Part shown: one piece after another, positions 51,710 through 59,962 of the stretch
Layout of the letters: each line of letters starts with the position of its first letter
How positions within the stretch are numbered: position 1 is the first letter of the stretch
Source of the DNA: Ktedonobacter robiniae
Lineage (GTDB): Bacteria; Chloroflexota; Ktedonobacteria; Ktedonobacterales; Ktedonobacteraceae
Length of the DNA stretch: 64,000 nucleotides
Reading direction: 5' to 3'
Assembly: GCF_016587375.1 (NCBI RefSeq)
Contig: NZ_BNJG01000002.1
Location: forward strand, 620,001 to 684,000
Notes under the pieces: model-generated
Seen by the model: only the letters and a program-made list of their open reading frames with translations
What the model was told of the DNA's origin: nothing
Database searches by the model: none
Program-made: the position numbers and the translations under genes

Positions 51710-52288
51710 ATGGAAACAAAAAATGATCACACGCTCCTGCTCTATGAGTCGCTTGATCGAGGTCTGCTCACGCTGTATCAGCAAGGTAAAGAGCGGCAGC
51801 AGCAGCAGTGCATCTTTTTGGCAGGTATGTGCCAAGGGCTTCCTGCTGCTATGGGGAAGGTTCAGTTGCAGGAAACGTGGTCTTCCATTGGATTGCAGTG
51901 GCACTCTCAACTCCCCAGGCCTGTACTACACTGGCTGGATCATGCCTTCACTCACTACAAACAGCAGAAGGCTTTTGCTGAAGAACCGAGAGATACCATG
52001 AAAGATCTCAGCGATCTTTCTGTTTCTGAGCAGAGATCATGGCTCCATTGGCTGCTCTTTTTTGCCTTGTTGGAAATCCGCGTCGAAGCCTACGAGACGC
52101 AGAACAGAGAGATTTTCTCGCTGGCAGATACGTTCCATCTCCTTCCTCTCCAATTAGAGCGGAGGTGGAAGCAGAAGCTTCCCACGAGTGAGATTCTGGC
52201 TGATCTACGGCGGCGAGCCCAACAACGAGGATATGATGATTGGCTAGAGCAAATGATAAAAGAAGTCACTTCTTCATGGTCTCATTGA
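51710..52288 (+). CDS. Passenger gene of the ISL3-type element, unknown function
   Basis: 192 residues starting METKNDHTLLLYESLDRGLL with AAGGAGG 12 bases upstream. No family is recognised. The protein is soluble, rich in Leu, Gln and Trp, with helical repeats (FLAGMCQGLPAAMGKVQLQE, WLHWLLFFALLEIRVEAYET, LADLRRRAQQRGYDDWLEQM). It lies 78 bases after the transposase gene and 46 bases before the right terminal repeat region, so it is inside the IS. It could be a transposition accessory or a regulator; this is inferred from position only. Confidence 0.6.
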   Translation: METKNDHTLLLYESLDRGLLTLYQQGKERQQQQCIFLAGMCQGLPAAMGKVQLQETWSSIGLQWHSQLPRPVLHWLDHAFTHYKQQKAFAEEPRDTMKDLSDLSVSEQRSWLHWLLFFALLEIRVEAYETQNREIFSLADTFHLLPLQLERRWKQKLPTSEILADLRRRAQQRGYDDWLEQMIKEVTSSWSH

Positions 52289-52366
52289 GATTCACTAGTA
52301 GGAACTCTCTCGACCTCTTGTATTCCTTCAAGTGGTATCACCAAACGAGTCCATGAGCCAAAATAT

Positions 52367-52520
52367 GGCTCATGGACTCGTTTGGTGAGAAGAAATGGAA
52401 CCAGATCGGCCTGGGAACAGCGAAGGGCTATGCTGAATCCTCTCCATGCTCTCGAAGGTGTGCAAGGGCTTGGTGCGCTCTTGCATACGCAATCCGTATC
52501 ACCAAACGAGTCCATGAGCC
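52367..52520 (+). repeat. MITE type B, copy 2
   Basis: Identical to 49680-49833 and in the same orientation. Left spacer AAAATAT, right flank ATATCTT (52521-52527). The ATATCTT also lies left of copy 1, so the unit MITE-IS-MITE is flanked by a direct 7-bp repeat. Confidence 0.85.
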
Positions 52521-52527
52521 ATATCTT

Positions 52528-52970
52528 GGCAGGAGATCTTGTAACACAAAAGCGCCCGACCCACGAGCCACCCTCACCCCAGCCAACTTGAGAAAATCGG
52601 CGCGGGGTGAGGGACTTTTCTACGGACGCTCCTCGACACTCCGACTCAGATGGGAGGAAATCTCCTATTTCGACCGCCCCCCCTTTGTGAAGTATATCGT
52701 GCCGCTCTCCTTGCGAAGTATATCGCGCTCGATTTTTTCTTTCGAGACACAGACGTACCGCAAAAAACGATAAAAACGAGAACGTTTGACGTGAGAACGC
52801 CTTCGTTGTTGTCCTGTTCTCATGAGAACGCTAAATGTGACGCTCTCAAGCCGAACGAGATCTTTCCATGAAAGACGTATCAAACGTTTTTTGCCAGAAG
52901 AAGCAACGGCGATGTGGCTTCTGTCCTCACACTAACGTTTTTTCTCAAAAGACAAATTTTGCCACAGTAT
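52528..52970. other. Non-coding region with terminator-like and operator-like motifs
   Basis: A hairpin with 10-base arms CCCTCACCCC (52571-52580) and GGGGTGAGGG (52604-52613) is followed by ACTTTTC and may be a terminator. GAAGTATATCG occurs twice near 52689 and 52714. GAGAACG occurs three times between about 52778 and 52830. A perfect palindrome GTTCTCATGAGAAC lies at 52816-52829. No intact gene follows; the motifs look like the control region of a lost gene. Confidence 0.5.
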
Positions 52971-53124
52971 GGCTCATGGACTCGTTTGGTGAGAAGAAAT
53001 GGAACCAGATCGGCCTGGGAACAGCGAAGGGCTATGCTGAATCCTCTCCATGCTCTCGAAGGTGTGCAAGGGCTTGGTGCGCTCTTGCATACGCAATCCG
53101 TATCACCAAACGAGTCCATGAGCC
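52971..53124 (+). repeat. MITE type B, copy 3
   Basis: Identical to the other two type B copies. Flanked by ACAGTAT on both sides (52964-52970 and 53125-53131), a clean target duplication for an insertion independent of the array at 49.5-52.5 kb. Confidence 0.88.
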
Positions 53125-53192
53125 ACAGTATGCTGCAAAATCACAATCTTACCCATCCGTATCTTTTCTCTTACGTCCTTAGCACATCCATG

Positions 53193-54494
53193 TTATTGCG
53201 CATTGAAGGTGAACGTCCATGGCTGAGCAGAAGAGTCCTTCGATGGTGAACTTGTACTCTCATACCCGACATGACCATCTTGAGTCACTTTCTTCATCGG
53301 CATATCCATCTTTGTGATCGTCAGGGTCCAGGTACCATGCTGGTTGGAGAGCGGCTGGAAGAGCGAAAAACCCACCGTCTGGGAATCGAGCCGACCAGGC
53401 TCAAAAAATGATCCTCCCTTATCTACAAAAGATGAAGCTGTCTCCGAGAAAGAACCGGGACCGAAACCTACGCGGCAAGGAAGCCCACCACTCACTTCAC
53501 AAATCGGGTAGGTCTGCCCACCTGCAGAAAGCTGTAGATCGTAGACCGGCTGGGTATAGGTCGCAGGTCCTGCTGGCCCGCCTGGGAGCACAAAGGCTGG
53601 TTGCTCCAAATCACCTTTCAGCCAGCGGACATAGACGCGTGCCTCAGAAGGAGTGACTACGACTCTCTCCAGGGTAAGTCTATGTCCATTCGCTGTCACC
53701 GTCTGATGGAGGTTCAAGACACGACCTTGATGAAACGGCAGCGTAAAGTTATAGGTCAACGTCTGCTTACAACCATACTGCGAATTGACGAGGCCACATT
53801 CCGCTCCTAACGTGAGATTAAGCGGAAGCCTTGCTGGCTTCCCCTGAATAGTCGCTCCATCGAAAGCCATCGCGATGCCTTCTTTTGCAGCTTTGGGATT
53901 TCCACCGTCCAACCCATTCGTTGTACCGAGTAGAGAGAGAGACTGACCAGACGACGTCTTCAAGTTGACCACTTCCCGACCGCTCCCCACAAAAGAGGTG
54001 TTCCAGGTTTTCGGGTCGATCCCATGAGGATAGGTGACGATAAACCCAACAATAATGCGGTTGGCATCCGCATACCCCTTCTCCAACGTGACTGTATAGC
54101 CATCAATGACTTGGCTCTGTTGCAGTGTTGTAAATTGCTTCGTTTGCAACAAGTGCTGTGAGGCTGGCTCAGCGTGAAAAAGGGTATCCAACACGCCAAG
54201 ATTGAATGTGGCGTACGCAAAGCCACTGAGCAACAGGAGAGAAAGAAGCAGGCTTGCGACCAGAACCAGACGACGTGGTTCGCGAGATGTTGGATGCATC
54301 CAGTTCAACGCCATTTTCTGCTGTTTCGAACTCACAAGCTCCTTCTTACGCAATTGAAGCTGCAAACGCGCCCAGGAGAGCTGCGCAGGCGGTTCGTGAG
54401 CACCATAGAGGGCTGCCATTTGAGCAAGGTCTTGCTCAAATGAGGCATCGAATGGCTCATCAAAGATGTCAGTATAGCGATCTTTAGTATGCAT
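53193..54494 (-). CDS. Membrane-anchored DUF4179-type anti-sigma factor
   Basis: 433 residues: an N-terminal cytoplasmic part (about 1-80, ASFEQDLAQMAALYGAHEPP), a single helix LVLVASLLLSLLLLSGFAYA (about 80-100), then a large extracytoplasmic beta-rich domain with four Cys (GAECGLVNSQYGCKQTLTYN; ICEVSGGLPCRVGF). The layout matches DUF4179 proteins that accompany ECF sigma factors. The start overlaps the end of the sigma gene by 11 bases, so the two are co-translated. It likely holds the sigma factor at the membrane until an outside signal is sensed. Confidence 0.75.
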   Translation of the reverse strand: MHTKDRYTDIFDEPFDASFEQDLAQMAALYGAHEPPAQLSWARLQLQLRKKELVSSKQQKMALNWMHPTSREPRRLVLVASLLLSLLLLSGFAYATFNLGVLDTLFHAEPASQHLLQTKQFTTLQQSQVIDGYTVTLEKGYADANRIIVGFIVTYPHGIDPKTWNTSFVGSGREVVNLKTSSGQSLSLLGTTNGLDGGNPKAAKEGIAMAFDGATIQGKPARLPLNLTLGAECGLVNSQYGCKQTLTYNFTLPFHQGRVLNLHQTVTANGHRLTLERVVVTPSEARVYVRWLKGDLEQPAFVLPGGPAGPATYTQPVYDLQLSAGGQTYPICEVSGGLPCRVGFGPGSFSETASSFVDKGGSFFEPGRLDSQTVGFSLFQPLSNQHGTWTLTITKMDMPMKKVTQDGHVGYESTSSPSKDSSAQPWTFTFNAQ

Positions 54495-55077
54495 GTGATC
54501 GAAGCTCCTTGTATGACTGGAGGAGGCGGCTCAGCTGTTTCTTCGTCGCTTCCGGTTTCTTCCCAACCACAGCAGCAATCTGTGGAACCGTCAATTCAGC
54601 AGCGAAGCGCAAGGCAAGCAATTCACGTTGATCCGCCTTCAGCTTCGCTAACCACATACGCAGTTGCATCAATGCTTCCTGGTGGAGCGCCAAACTCTCC
54701 GGATTCTGATCATCCAGAGGCTGGAGGGTGTCGGGAAGGGCATCCCAGGAAACCACAGAACGTTGGCGACGATTGATATTTATTACCGTATGGTGCGCAA
54801 TGCGGAATAGCCAGGCAGCAAAAGGGAGTCCGCATTGTTGATACTTCGGGAGCGCATCCAGCGCGATCAAGAAGACCTGATGAGTGACATCTGCTGCATC
54901 TTCGTCACTCGTCAGTCGCGTGCGCAGATAGCGGTAGAGACGCGTGCGATAGCGCACGTAGAGTGGCTCAAAAGCAGCGGGGTTTTCGCGTGCTGCCTCT
55001 ATCCACACAACCTCGTTCTCCTCGTCGTCCTTGACAGACAACCCCTCCGCAGACGATACAAGTCTCTCATTCATCAC
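54484..55077 (-). CDS. ECF-type RNA polymerase sigma factor
   Basis: 197 residues. Region 2 is at ENPAAFEPLYVRYRTRLYRY, with LRTRLTSDEDAADVTHQVFL and FAAWLFRIAHHTVININRR. Region 4 is at LKADQRELLALRFAAELTVP, QIAAVVGKKPEATKKQLSRL and LQSYKELR. These are the sigma-70 r2 and r4 domains of the ECF group. It should direct RNA polymerase to a small stress regulon, probably including its own operon. It is followed by its putative anti-sigma gene in an overlapping arrangement. Confidence 0.9.
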   Translation of the reverse strand: MMNERLVSSAEGLSVKDDEENEVVWIEAARENPAAFEPLYVRYRTRLYRYLRTRLTSDEDAADVTHQVFLIALDALPKYQQCGLPFAAWLFRIAHHTVININRRQRSVVSWDALPDTLQPLDDQNPESLALHQEALMQLRMWLAKLKADQRELLALRFAAELTVPQIAAVVGKKPEATKKQLSRLLQSYKELRSHAY

Positions 55078-55385
55078 ACGTTTCCTTACAATGGTGTATT
55101 GGTTGATCTCTTTCGGTTTTCAATGAATCACCTGTGCAGGCCTACTCGGGTGATTGACCTTCCACATATAGAAACACACCAATCGTCCAAAAGGGACAGG
55201 GGATTTTTGGAAACATCTGAGGAGTACAAGATGCTCGCCCCATCAGAGCGCGTGTATCAACCCTCCTCCCTGGGAACCTGCATAGACACACCCAGGTCCG
55301 TGCCTCTTTATCGTCTTCCACAACCCTTTACCCAAGCAAATCCAATTCGCCACCGGAAGACCCAACACATGCTCACTGCGAGATC
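55078..55385. promoter_or_regulatory. Region upstream of the sigma factor operon
   Basis: Contains the reverse-strand promoter of the sigma/anti-sigma operon, probably autoregulated, but no clear ECF -35 (AAC-type) box was assigned. No gene was recognised on the forward strand. Confidence 0.35.
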
Positions 55386-55859
55386 TTGCACAGATTCCCC
55401 GTCTCAATAGTCACAAGACCCCTAGCACTCAGAGCCACATTGCCACAGGATCTCAAACAGATCTTTGAGTTGCTCTGCTCGATCAAAGGGATTGGAGCCA
55501 AAACGGCGACGTGTTTGCTGGCCGAGTTAGGAGATCTTTCGCAGTTTGAAGACGCTGATGCGCTGGTGGCCCATCTGGGCCTCTCGCCTCATCAACGTCA
55601 ATCAGGACGCAGGCGCAGGGGGCGTTCCCCTCTGTGTAAAATCGGTGCCCCCAGGCTTCGCCGTGCGCTCTACTTCCCGGCGATGGTGGCGGCGCGCTTC
55701 AATCCACAGGTCAAAGCCCTCTATCAGCGGCTCTTGGCACGCGGCAAGCTCAAGATGGTGGCGCTAGGAGCCGCCATGCGCAAGTTAGCCCGCATCATCT
55801 TTGGCGTGGTCCGATCCGGCAAGCCCTTTGATCCGACCTGTGGTCTGACCGCCGCATAA
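55386..55859 (+). pseudogene. IS110-family transposase C-terminal fragment
   Basis: From about 55440 the frame encodes LPQDLKQIFELLCSIKGIGA, KTATCLLAELGDLSQFEDAD, ALVAHLGLSPHQRQSG and GAPRLRRALYFPAMVAARFN, the Transposase_20 domain of IS110 elements, with the helix-hairpin-helix-like IKGIGAKTA motif. The N-terminal DEDD domain is missing, so the fragment cannot catalyse transposition. No bridge-RNA flank could be identified. Confidence 0.7.
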
Positions 55860-56057
55860 CCTGATCCACGCACGTGGATCTGTCTGCTGGCCTCATCGGG
55901 GCGCTGTGCCTGCGGCACAGCGCGGGGAGAAGCTGTGCTCATTTTTTCGTCAGCGACCAGCCACCACCCCTTGGCAATCAAAACACTATCTACATCCCGT
56001 TTACAAGTCCGTTTTGCCCCCTCCACCCATCTTCCCTTGTTGCTCTCCAATCCCTCT

Positions 56058-57653
56058 TTAAGTGGGACACAAATGCAACGCCGAGAGTATCCCCATAAGC
56101 TGCCGACCCCTATCCTCATCAGGGGCGCTCACACGAGCCGCCACAAAGCCGTCAGGCCGAACCAGGAGCATGCCATGATCAGGCAGGCCGGTCGCCCGTT
56201 GCCAGCTCTCCTTGCTTGCTAAAAGCTCTCCTTCAGAACCAACACTATAGACGGGCAGTTCGATGCCAGAGTGAACAGCACATTCCCGCGCAGCCTGTTG
56301 CCAGCTTCTCCCTTCTGAGCCTGTCAGCAGGACGAAATGACGACTGGTAATATCAAGAGTTGAGATGCATCGGCCCTGATACTCTACCCACAGGTGAGGC
56401 ACACGTGAGCCGGACTGCCCTTTCAGCTCCGTATAGTCTGGTGTGATTCCTTCTTCATCTGAGAGCACAGCTGAAGAGGCGTAGAATCCGAAGCGAGCCT
56501 GTAGTTCGTTATCCGTCGTTTTTTCTCGGTCGGTGATCTCTTCCTGCTCGGCAGCAAAGCCAGCCACGTGACGCCTTTCCGTCTCGTAGGTCGAGAGCAA
56601 GGTGGAATCAGCGTAACCCTGGAGAACGGCAGCCAGCTTCCAGGCAAGGTTCTGTCCATCCTGGATGCCCAGATTCGCACCCACGCCGCCTGTGGGCAGG
56701 ATGATATGAGCCGCGTCGCCAGCCAGGAAAACTCGCCCAACCTGGTAGCGCTCAGCCAGCCTCTCCTGCGGCTCCCAGGGGAGAATACCCATGATTTCTA
56801 CCGCGAGGTCAGGTATCCCGATAGCCTTGCGCACCAGCTCCTGGCAGCGTTTGACAGATGGGACCTTCAACTCTCCATTTTCGAGATACCCGGGCATCTG
56901 AAAAAGCCAGCGATCACTATTATTGACTGCCATGAGCAGGCCCTGAGCTTCAGGGGTCTCTATCGTACAGAGTATAAACTCGTGGCCTCGTACCAGCTCG
57001 CTCAGGTCTGCACGAAAGTCAATCGCGAGTGTATGCATCTTTGACAACGTAAAGCTTTTCGTCGGGATTGCAAGAGTGCGCAGTGCAAGGCTATTAGCCC
57101 CATCCGCGGCAACCAGGTAGTCAGCACGGATACGCTGCTGCACTCCCGTCTTGCGATCCACAACGAGAGCCGTCACACCCGTCTCATCTTGCTCAAAAGA
57201 CTGCAATTCAGTCTGAAGGCGCAGATCTCCCCCTCGTTCCCGCGCCGCCTCAAACAACACGGGCTCCAGAGCAGCCTGATTGCACAGACAGCCTGTGGCA
57301 GGACTGATAGCCTTCTCTGCTTCTTTCATCTGGTCGAACGTCTCAAGATCTTTCCCATCCAGATTCAGGCGTTTGACCTGTGCCATGTTGGCGGAGGCAA
57401 GGGTCTCGACAAAAATTTCACCCCGGCTCCTGCTGAGCGGCTCGGCGGCTTTCCTGACTCTCTCTTCCAGCCCTAGCGCCCGAAATACCTCCATCGTCCG
57501 CGCTCCCAGGCCAACTGGTCGGGGATGGATCGCTGTGCCTGGATGTCGCTCAATGAGTATATACGGGATCTGTTGCTGCGCCAGAAAGAGCGCGGTCGAG
57601 AGTCCGGTTGGTCCGGCACCAACAATCAAAACCGGAACAGAGACATCTGCCAT
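56058..57653 (-). CDS. FAD-dependent aromatic hydroxylase/monooxygenase
   Basis: About 531 residues of the class A flavoprotein monooxygenase (PheA/TetX/MhpA-like) family: FAD-binding VPVLIVGAGPTGLSTALFLA at 6-25 followed by ILIERHPGTAIHPRPVGLGA, the DG motif LVAADGANSLALRTL near 205, and GRVFLAGDAAHIILPTGGVG near 305. The C-terminal thioredoxin-like domain (DITSRHFVLLTG, PVYSVGSEGELLASKESW) is present. It hydroxylates an aromatic ring with NAD(P)H and O2. Start 57653 is supported by AGGAAGAACAAT upstream. Divergent from the TetR gene, which likely represses it. Confidence 0.88.
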   Translation of the reverse strand: MADVSVPVLIVGAGPTGLSTALFLAQQQIPYILIERHPGTAIHPRPVGLGARTMEVFRALGLEERVRKAAEPLSRSRGEIFVETLASANMAQVKRLNLDGKDLETFDQMKEAEKAISPATGCLCNQAALEPVLFEAARERGGDLRLQTELQSFEQDETGVTALVVDRKTGVQQRIRADYLVAADGANSLALRTLAIPTKSFTLSKMHTLAIDFRADLSELVRGHEFILCTIETPEAQGLLMAVNNSDRWLFQMPGYLENGELKVPSVKRCQELVRKAIGIPDLAVEIMGILPWEPQERLAERYQVGRVFLAGDAAHIILPTGGVGANLGIQDGQNLAWKLAAVLQGYADSTLLSTYETERRHVAGFAAEQEEITDREKTTDNELQARFGFYASSAVLSDEEGITPDYTELKGQSGSRVPHLWVEYQGRCISTLDITSRHFVLLTGSEGRSWQQAARECAVHSGIELPVYSVGSEGELLASKESWQRATGLPDHGMLLVRPDGFVAARVSAPDEDRGRQLMGILSALHLCPT

Positions 57654-57693
57654 TATTGTTCTTCCTTTCTGCACTTCATAAATTTTTGCATTC

Positions 57694-57709
57694 ACTTAAA
57701 TTTTTAAGT
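57694..57709. promoter_or_regulatory. Palindromic operator candidate between monooxygenase and TetR genes
   Basis: ACTTAAATTTTTAAGT has 7-base perfect arms around two bases and sits in the 136-bp divergent spacer. Size and location suit a TetR operator overlapping both promoters. Confidence 0.6.
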
Positions 57710-57789
57710 TACCACAATTATAAATGCGGTGCAGAAAGAAAGTCAACCCCAATCTTGCGGTCCATTGCAAAAAGAGCTACAATGCGTTT

Positions 57790-58431
57790 ATGACACAGAC
57801 ACCAGGACGACGCGAACGAAAAAAGCAGCAGACACGGGAGAAGATCGCAAGAGTGGCTTTAGAGCTCTTTATTGAGCGTGGCTTTGAGCAGGTGACAGTG
57901 ACCGAAGTGGCTGAAGCGGCTGATGTGTCGGTAAATACCGTCTATAATTATTTTCCAACTAAAGAGGACCTCTTTTTTGGACTCAATCAACCTATGGAGG
58001 CTTCCCTGGCCGGAATCGTTCGTCACCGTGAGAAAGGCGAATCATTGCTCACCTTTCTGCGTCAATTGCTGCTCGGCAGTCTCGAACCTATGAAAGCGAT
58101 GCCGTCCCCAGAGCAAGATTCTACGCGGCAGCAGGTCTTCCGGGTGATTCGGGAAAGCCCTACCCTGCAAGCTCGGGGTCGGCAAATGACTGAGTCTGTT
58201 GAAGAGGATCTGGCCCATGCCCTTGCCGAAGACATGGGCACAGAATCGGATGATATCGTGCCTCGCCTCGTTGCGCATCTGATCCTGACCCTTTATTCGA
58301 GGATCTTTGCGGAATACGCGAGGCGGCGATTAAAAGGCGAATCTTCCGAGGAGATTCATGCTGGTCTCTCCGCTATGGTCACGGCTGGTCTCGATCTGTT
58401 AGCACATGGGATCGATGCTTCTGGGGATTGA
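57790..58431 (+). CDS. TetR-family repressor
   Basis: 213 residues. The N-terminal HTH is classic: RERKKQQTREKIARVALELF, IERGFEQVTVTEVAEAADVS, VNTVYNYFPTKEDLFF. The C-terminal ligand-binding domain is all helical (GESLLTFLRQLLLGSLEPM, VEEDLAHALAEDMGTES). The start at 57790 (MTQTPGRRERK) is preferred over 57724, which would prepend 22 residues without similarity. It is divergent from the FAD monooxygenase; an aromatic inducer is inferred. Confidence 0.9.
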   Translation: MTQTPGRRERKKQQTREKIARVALELFIERGFEQVTVTEVAEAADVSVNTVYNYFPTKEDLFFGLNQPMEASLAGIVRHREKGESLLTFLRQLLLGSLEPMKAMPSPEQDSTRQQVFRVIRESPTLQARGRQMTESVEEDLAHALAEDMGTESDDIVPRLVAHLILTLYSRIFAEYARRRLKGESSEEIHAGLSAMVTAGLDLLAHGIDASGD

Positions 58432-58481
58432 ATTAGCTTCCTAGCGCCTCCAGCAACATATCGCCCTCTTCCGGGGTGATA

Positions 58482-58559
58482 GGCCCTTGAGTATTAACGG
58501 ACCGGAATATCACACTAAGTGCTTAGTGTGATATTCCGGTCCGTTAATACTCAAGGGCC
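58482..58559. repeat. 78-bp perfect palindrome
   Basis: Arms 58482-58519 and 58522-58559 are exact reverse complements over 38 bases with a 2-base centre; each outer end reads GGCCCTTGAGTATTAACGG inward. AATACTCAAGGGCC-like sequence also occurs near 40650. The structure looks like two mobile-element ends joined head to head, or a strong cruciform after the TetR gene. Confidence 0.85.
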
Positions 58560-58642
58560 AAAATTATCCAGGCGGGCAAGCGAGGCAAGCAAGGTTTCTT
58601 CGTATGGTCGGCGAGGGAATTGCTTCCCCCACCGCCAATCCA

Positions 58643-58676
58643 GAACCGGACACGTCATTTTCACGACATCCGGCTC
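58643..58676 (-). ncRNA. Group II intron domain V (remnant)
   Basis: The reverse strand reads GAGCCGGATGTCGTG, AAAA loop region, then TGACGTGTCCGGTTC; 34 bases, with AGCC and GGTTC hallmarks. It lies 12 bases after the HNH fragment's stop. Confidence 0.8.
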
Positions 58677-58688
58677 CTCAGTGTAGAG

Positions 58689-58931
58689 TCAAGAATGCTT
58701 GATACCAGCAGCCTTCTGTTCTCTGATCTCAGAGAGGTCTCGTGCTGTTTTCTCATCGTGGCAGTGTCGATGATAGACTCTCTTGTTCGACAATTCATTG
58801 GACCCTCCTAATGCCTGTGGGATGATGTGGTCAACTTCCAAGAGGTCCTCATCTCGTTTCACAAAGTACAGATCACACCAAGCACACCGTCCATTCTGCT
58901 CTTTTAAAAGCGTTCCTTTCTCTGTGTGCAA
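58689..58931 (-). pseudogene. C-terminal HNH part of a group II intron protein
   Basis: 80 residues: LLKEQNGRCAWCDLYFVKRD, EDLLEVDHIIPQALGGSNEL, VYHRHCHDEKTARDL. The CxxC, the VDHIIP and the HRHCHDEKTA block are the En domain of group II intron proteins. RT and maturase domains are absent. It differs in sequence from the HNH of the intron at 14.3 kb, so it is from a different intron lineage. Confidence 0.75.
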
Positions 58932-58948
58932 TAGTGGGTGGTTCTTGA

Positions 58949-59598
58949 GTCGCCGCGCAGGCCGTGGTCACCGTCCTGCCTGCCCTGCTGGCGCGCGGGT
59001 TGGCACGAGCTCACACCGCTGAGATCCAGGTACGGGAACGCGTCCTGCGTGAGAGCATCGTGGAACTGAGCCAGCACCTGCGAACGGAGAGTACCGGGCG
59101 TGTGGGACTGCATGGTCTGGGCGCGACCGTCGTCGTGGCCTGGCTCCATGATGCCCAAATGACTCTGGCGCACCTCGGCGATAGCCGTCTCTATCTCTTC
59201 CACGCTGATCGTCTCCTGCCGTTGACAGAGGATCACTCCGTTGTAACACTCTTGCGGCAACGCGGAGAGATCACCCCAGAAGAGGAACGCACCCATCCCG
59301 CCCGTGGGCAACTCACCCGTTATGTGGGAATGGAAGGCGAGGTCACACCTGTTGTCCAGACGCTGCCGCTCCTCACCAGAGATCGGCTCCTCCTGTGTAC
59401 CGATGGGCTCACCGCTCTGGTGCCCGACCAGCACACATCGCTCAGATCTTGCGAACCTCTCCGCAAGCCGAGGCCGCTTGCCAGGCATTGGTGCATGCGG
59501 CAAATATGGTGGGGGGGAAGGACAACACTGCCGTGCTTATCATCGATTGTATCGTGGACCATCATGGTTCACGACCCTCCCCAGGAGATGCAACGTGA
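58949..59598 (+). pseudogene. PP2C-type protein phosphatase, truncated and frameshifted
   Basis: The frame from 58949 carries GLGATVVVAWLHDAQMTLAH, LGDSRLYLFHADRLLPLTED and HSVVTLLRQRGEITPEEERT, RLLLCTDGLTALVPDQH, all PP2C motifs with metal-binding Asp in GDSR and CTDG. A CA repeat near 59432 has two extra bases; removing them continues as IAQILRTSPQAEAACQALVH and GGKDNTAVLIIDC, ending at 59598. The first catalytic Asp region (RxxNEDxxx) is missing because the gene starts at the intron remnant. It would dephosphorylate Ser/Thr on kinase targets if complete. Confidence 0.7.
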
Positions 59599-59962
59599 TG
59601 ACAGGACTGACCCTCCCCCAAAACAACGAGGAGGTAGCGCGGAGGGATGTTCCCATGGAGATTGTAGCCATTCCAAGAGCAGATGAGTTCGGATCACTCA
59701 GGGAAATAGCTCTCATCTTCAAAAACTTGATGGAGATAACTTGAAATAACACAACGGATAAATATCAGTATATAACATATTTGGAGCAAAGTGGCCGGAA
59801 AGTGTCCTCCTTTCGTCCTGGTACCTACATGTCTTTCTGCTTATACTCTCACTATAAGAGAAATAAATGCATGCATTTGCTTCAAAAGTGAGAAAAATTG
59901 CCAAAGGGGTATTTGTTCCCGTTAGAACAAATTATTTTTCTTTCTATATAAGGAGGATCCCA
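59599..59962. promoter_or_regulatory. Leader of the peptidoglycan-binding protein gene
   Basis: AT-rich. ATTTGTTC (59911-59918) and GAACAAAT (59925-59932) form an 8-base perfect inverted repeat around 6 bases, 30 bases before the start codon; this may be an operator or a 5' hairpin of the message. No gene was found in the rest. Confidence 0.45.

Larger units (their letters stand above)
49841..52359 (+). mobile_element. ISL3-type insertion sequence with passenger gene and an internal MITE
   Basis: Terminal repeats: GGCTCATGGACTCGTTTGGT at 49841 and its reverse complement ending at 52359. Contains a transposase gene (interrupted by MITE A copy 2) and a second gene, 51710-52288, before the right end. 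Flanks are AAGATAT (49834-49840) and AAAATAT (52360-52366), a 7-bp near match. The length of 2519 bp includes 165 bp of the MITE insertion and its target duplication. Confidence 0.8.
58602..58948 (-). mobile_element. 3' remnant of a second group II intron
   Basis: On the reverse strand, the C-terminal HNH part of an intron-encoded protein (58931-58689) is followed by domain V (58676-58643), a domain VI-like hairpin (GGCGG with CCGCC-type pairing to 58605) and a 3' end in ATAC at about 58602. The ribozyme 5' part and the RT are missing. The upstream border joins a PP2C gene fragment at 58949. Confidence 0.75.
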
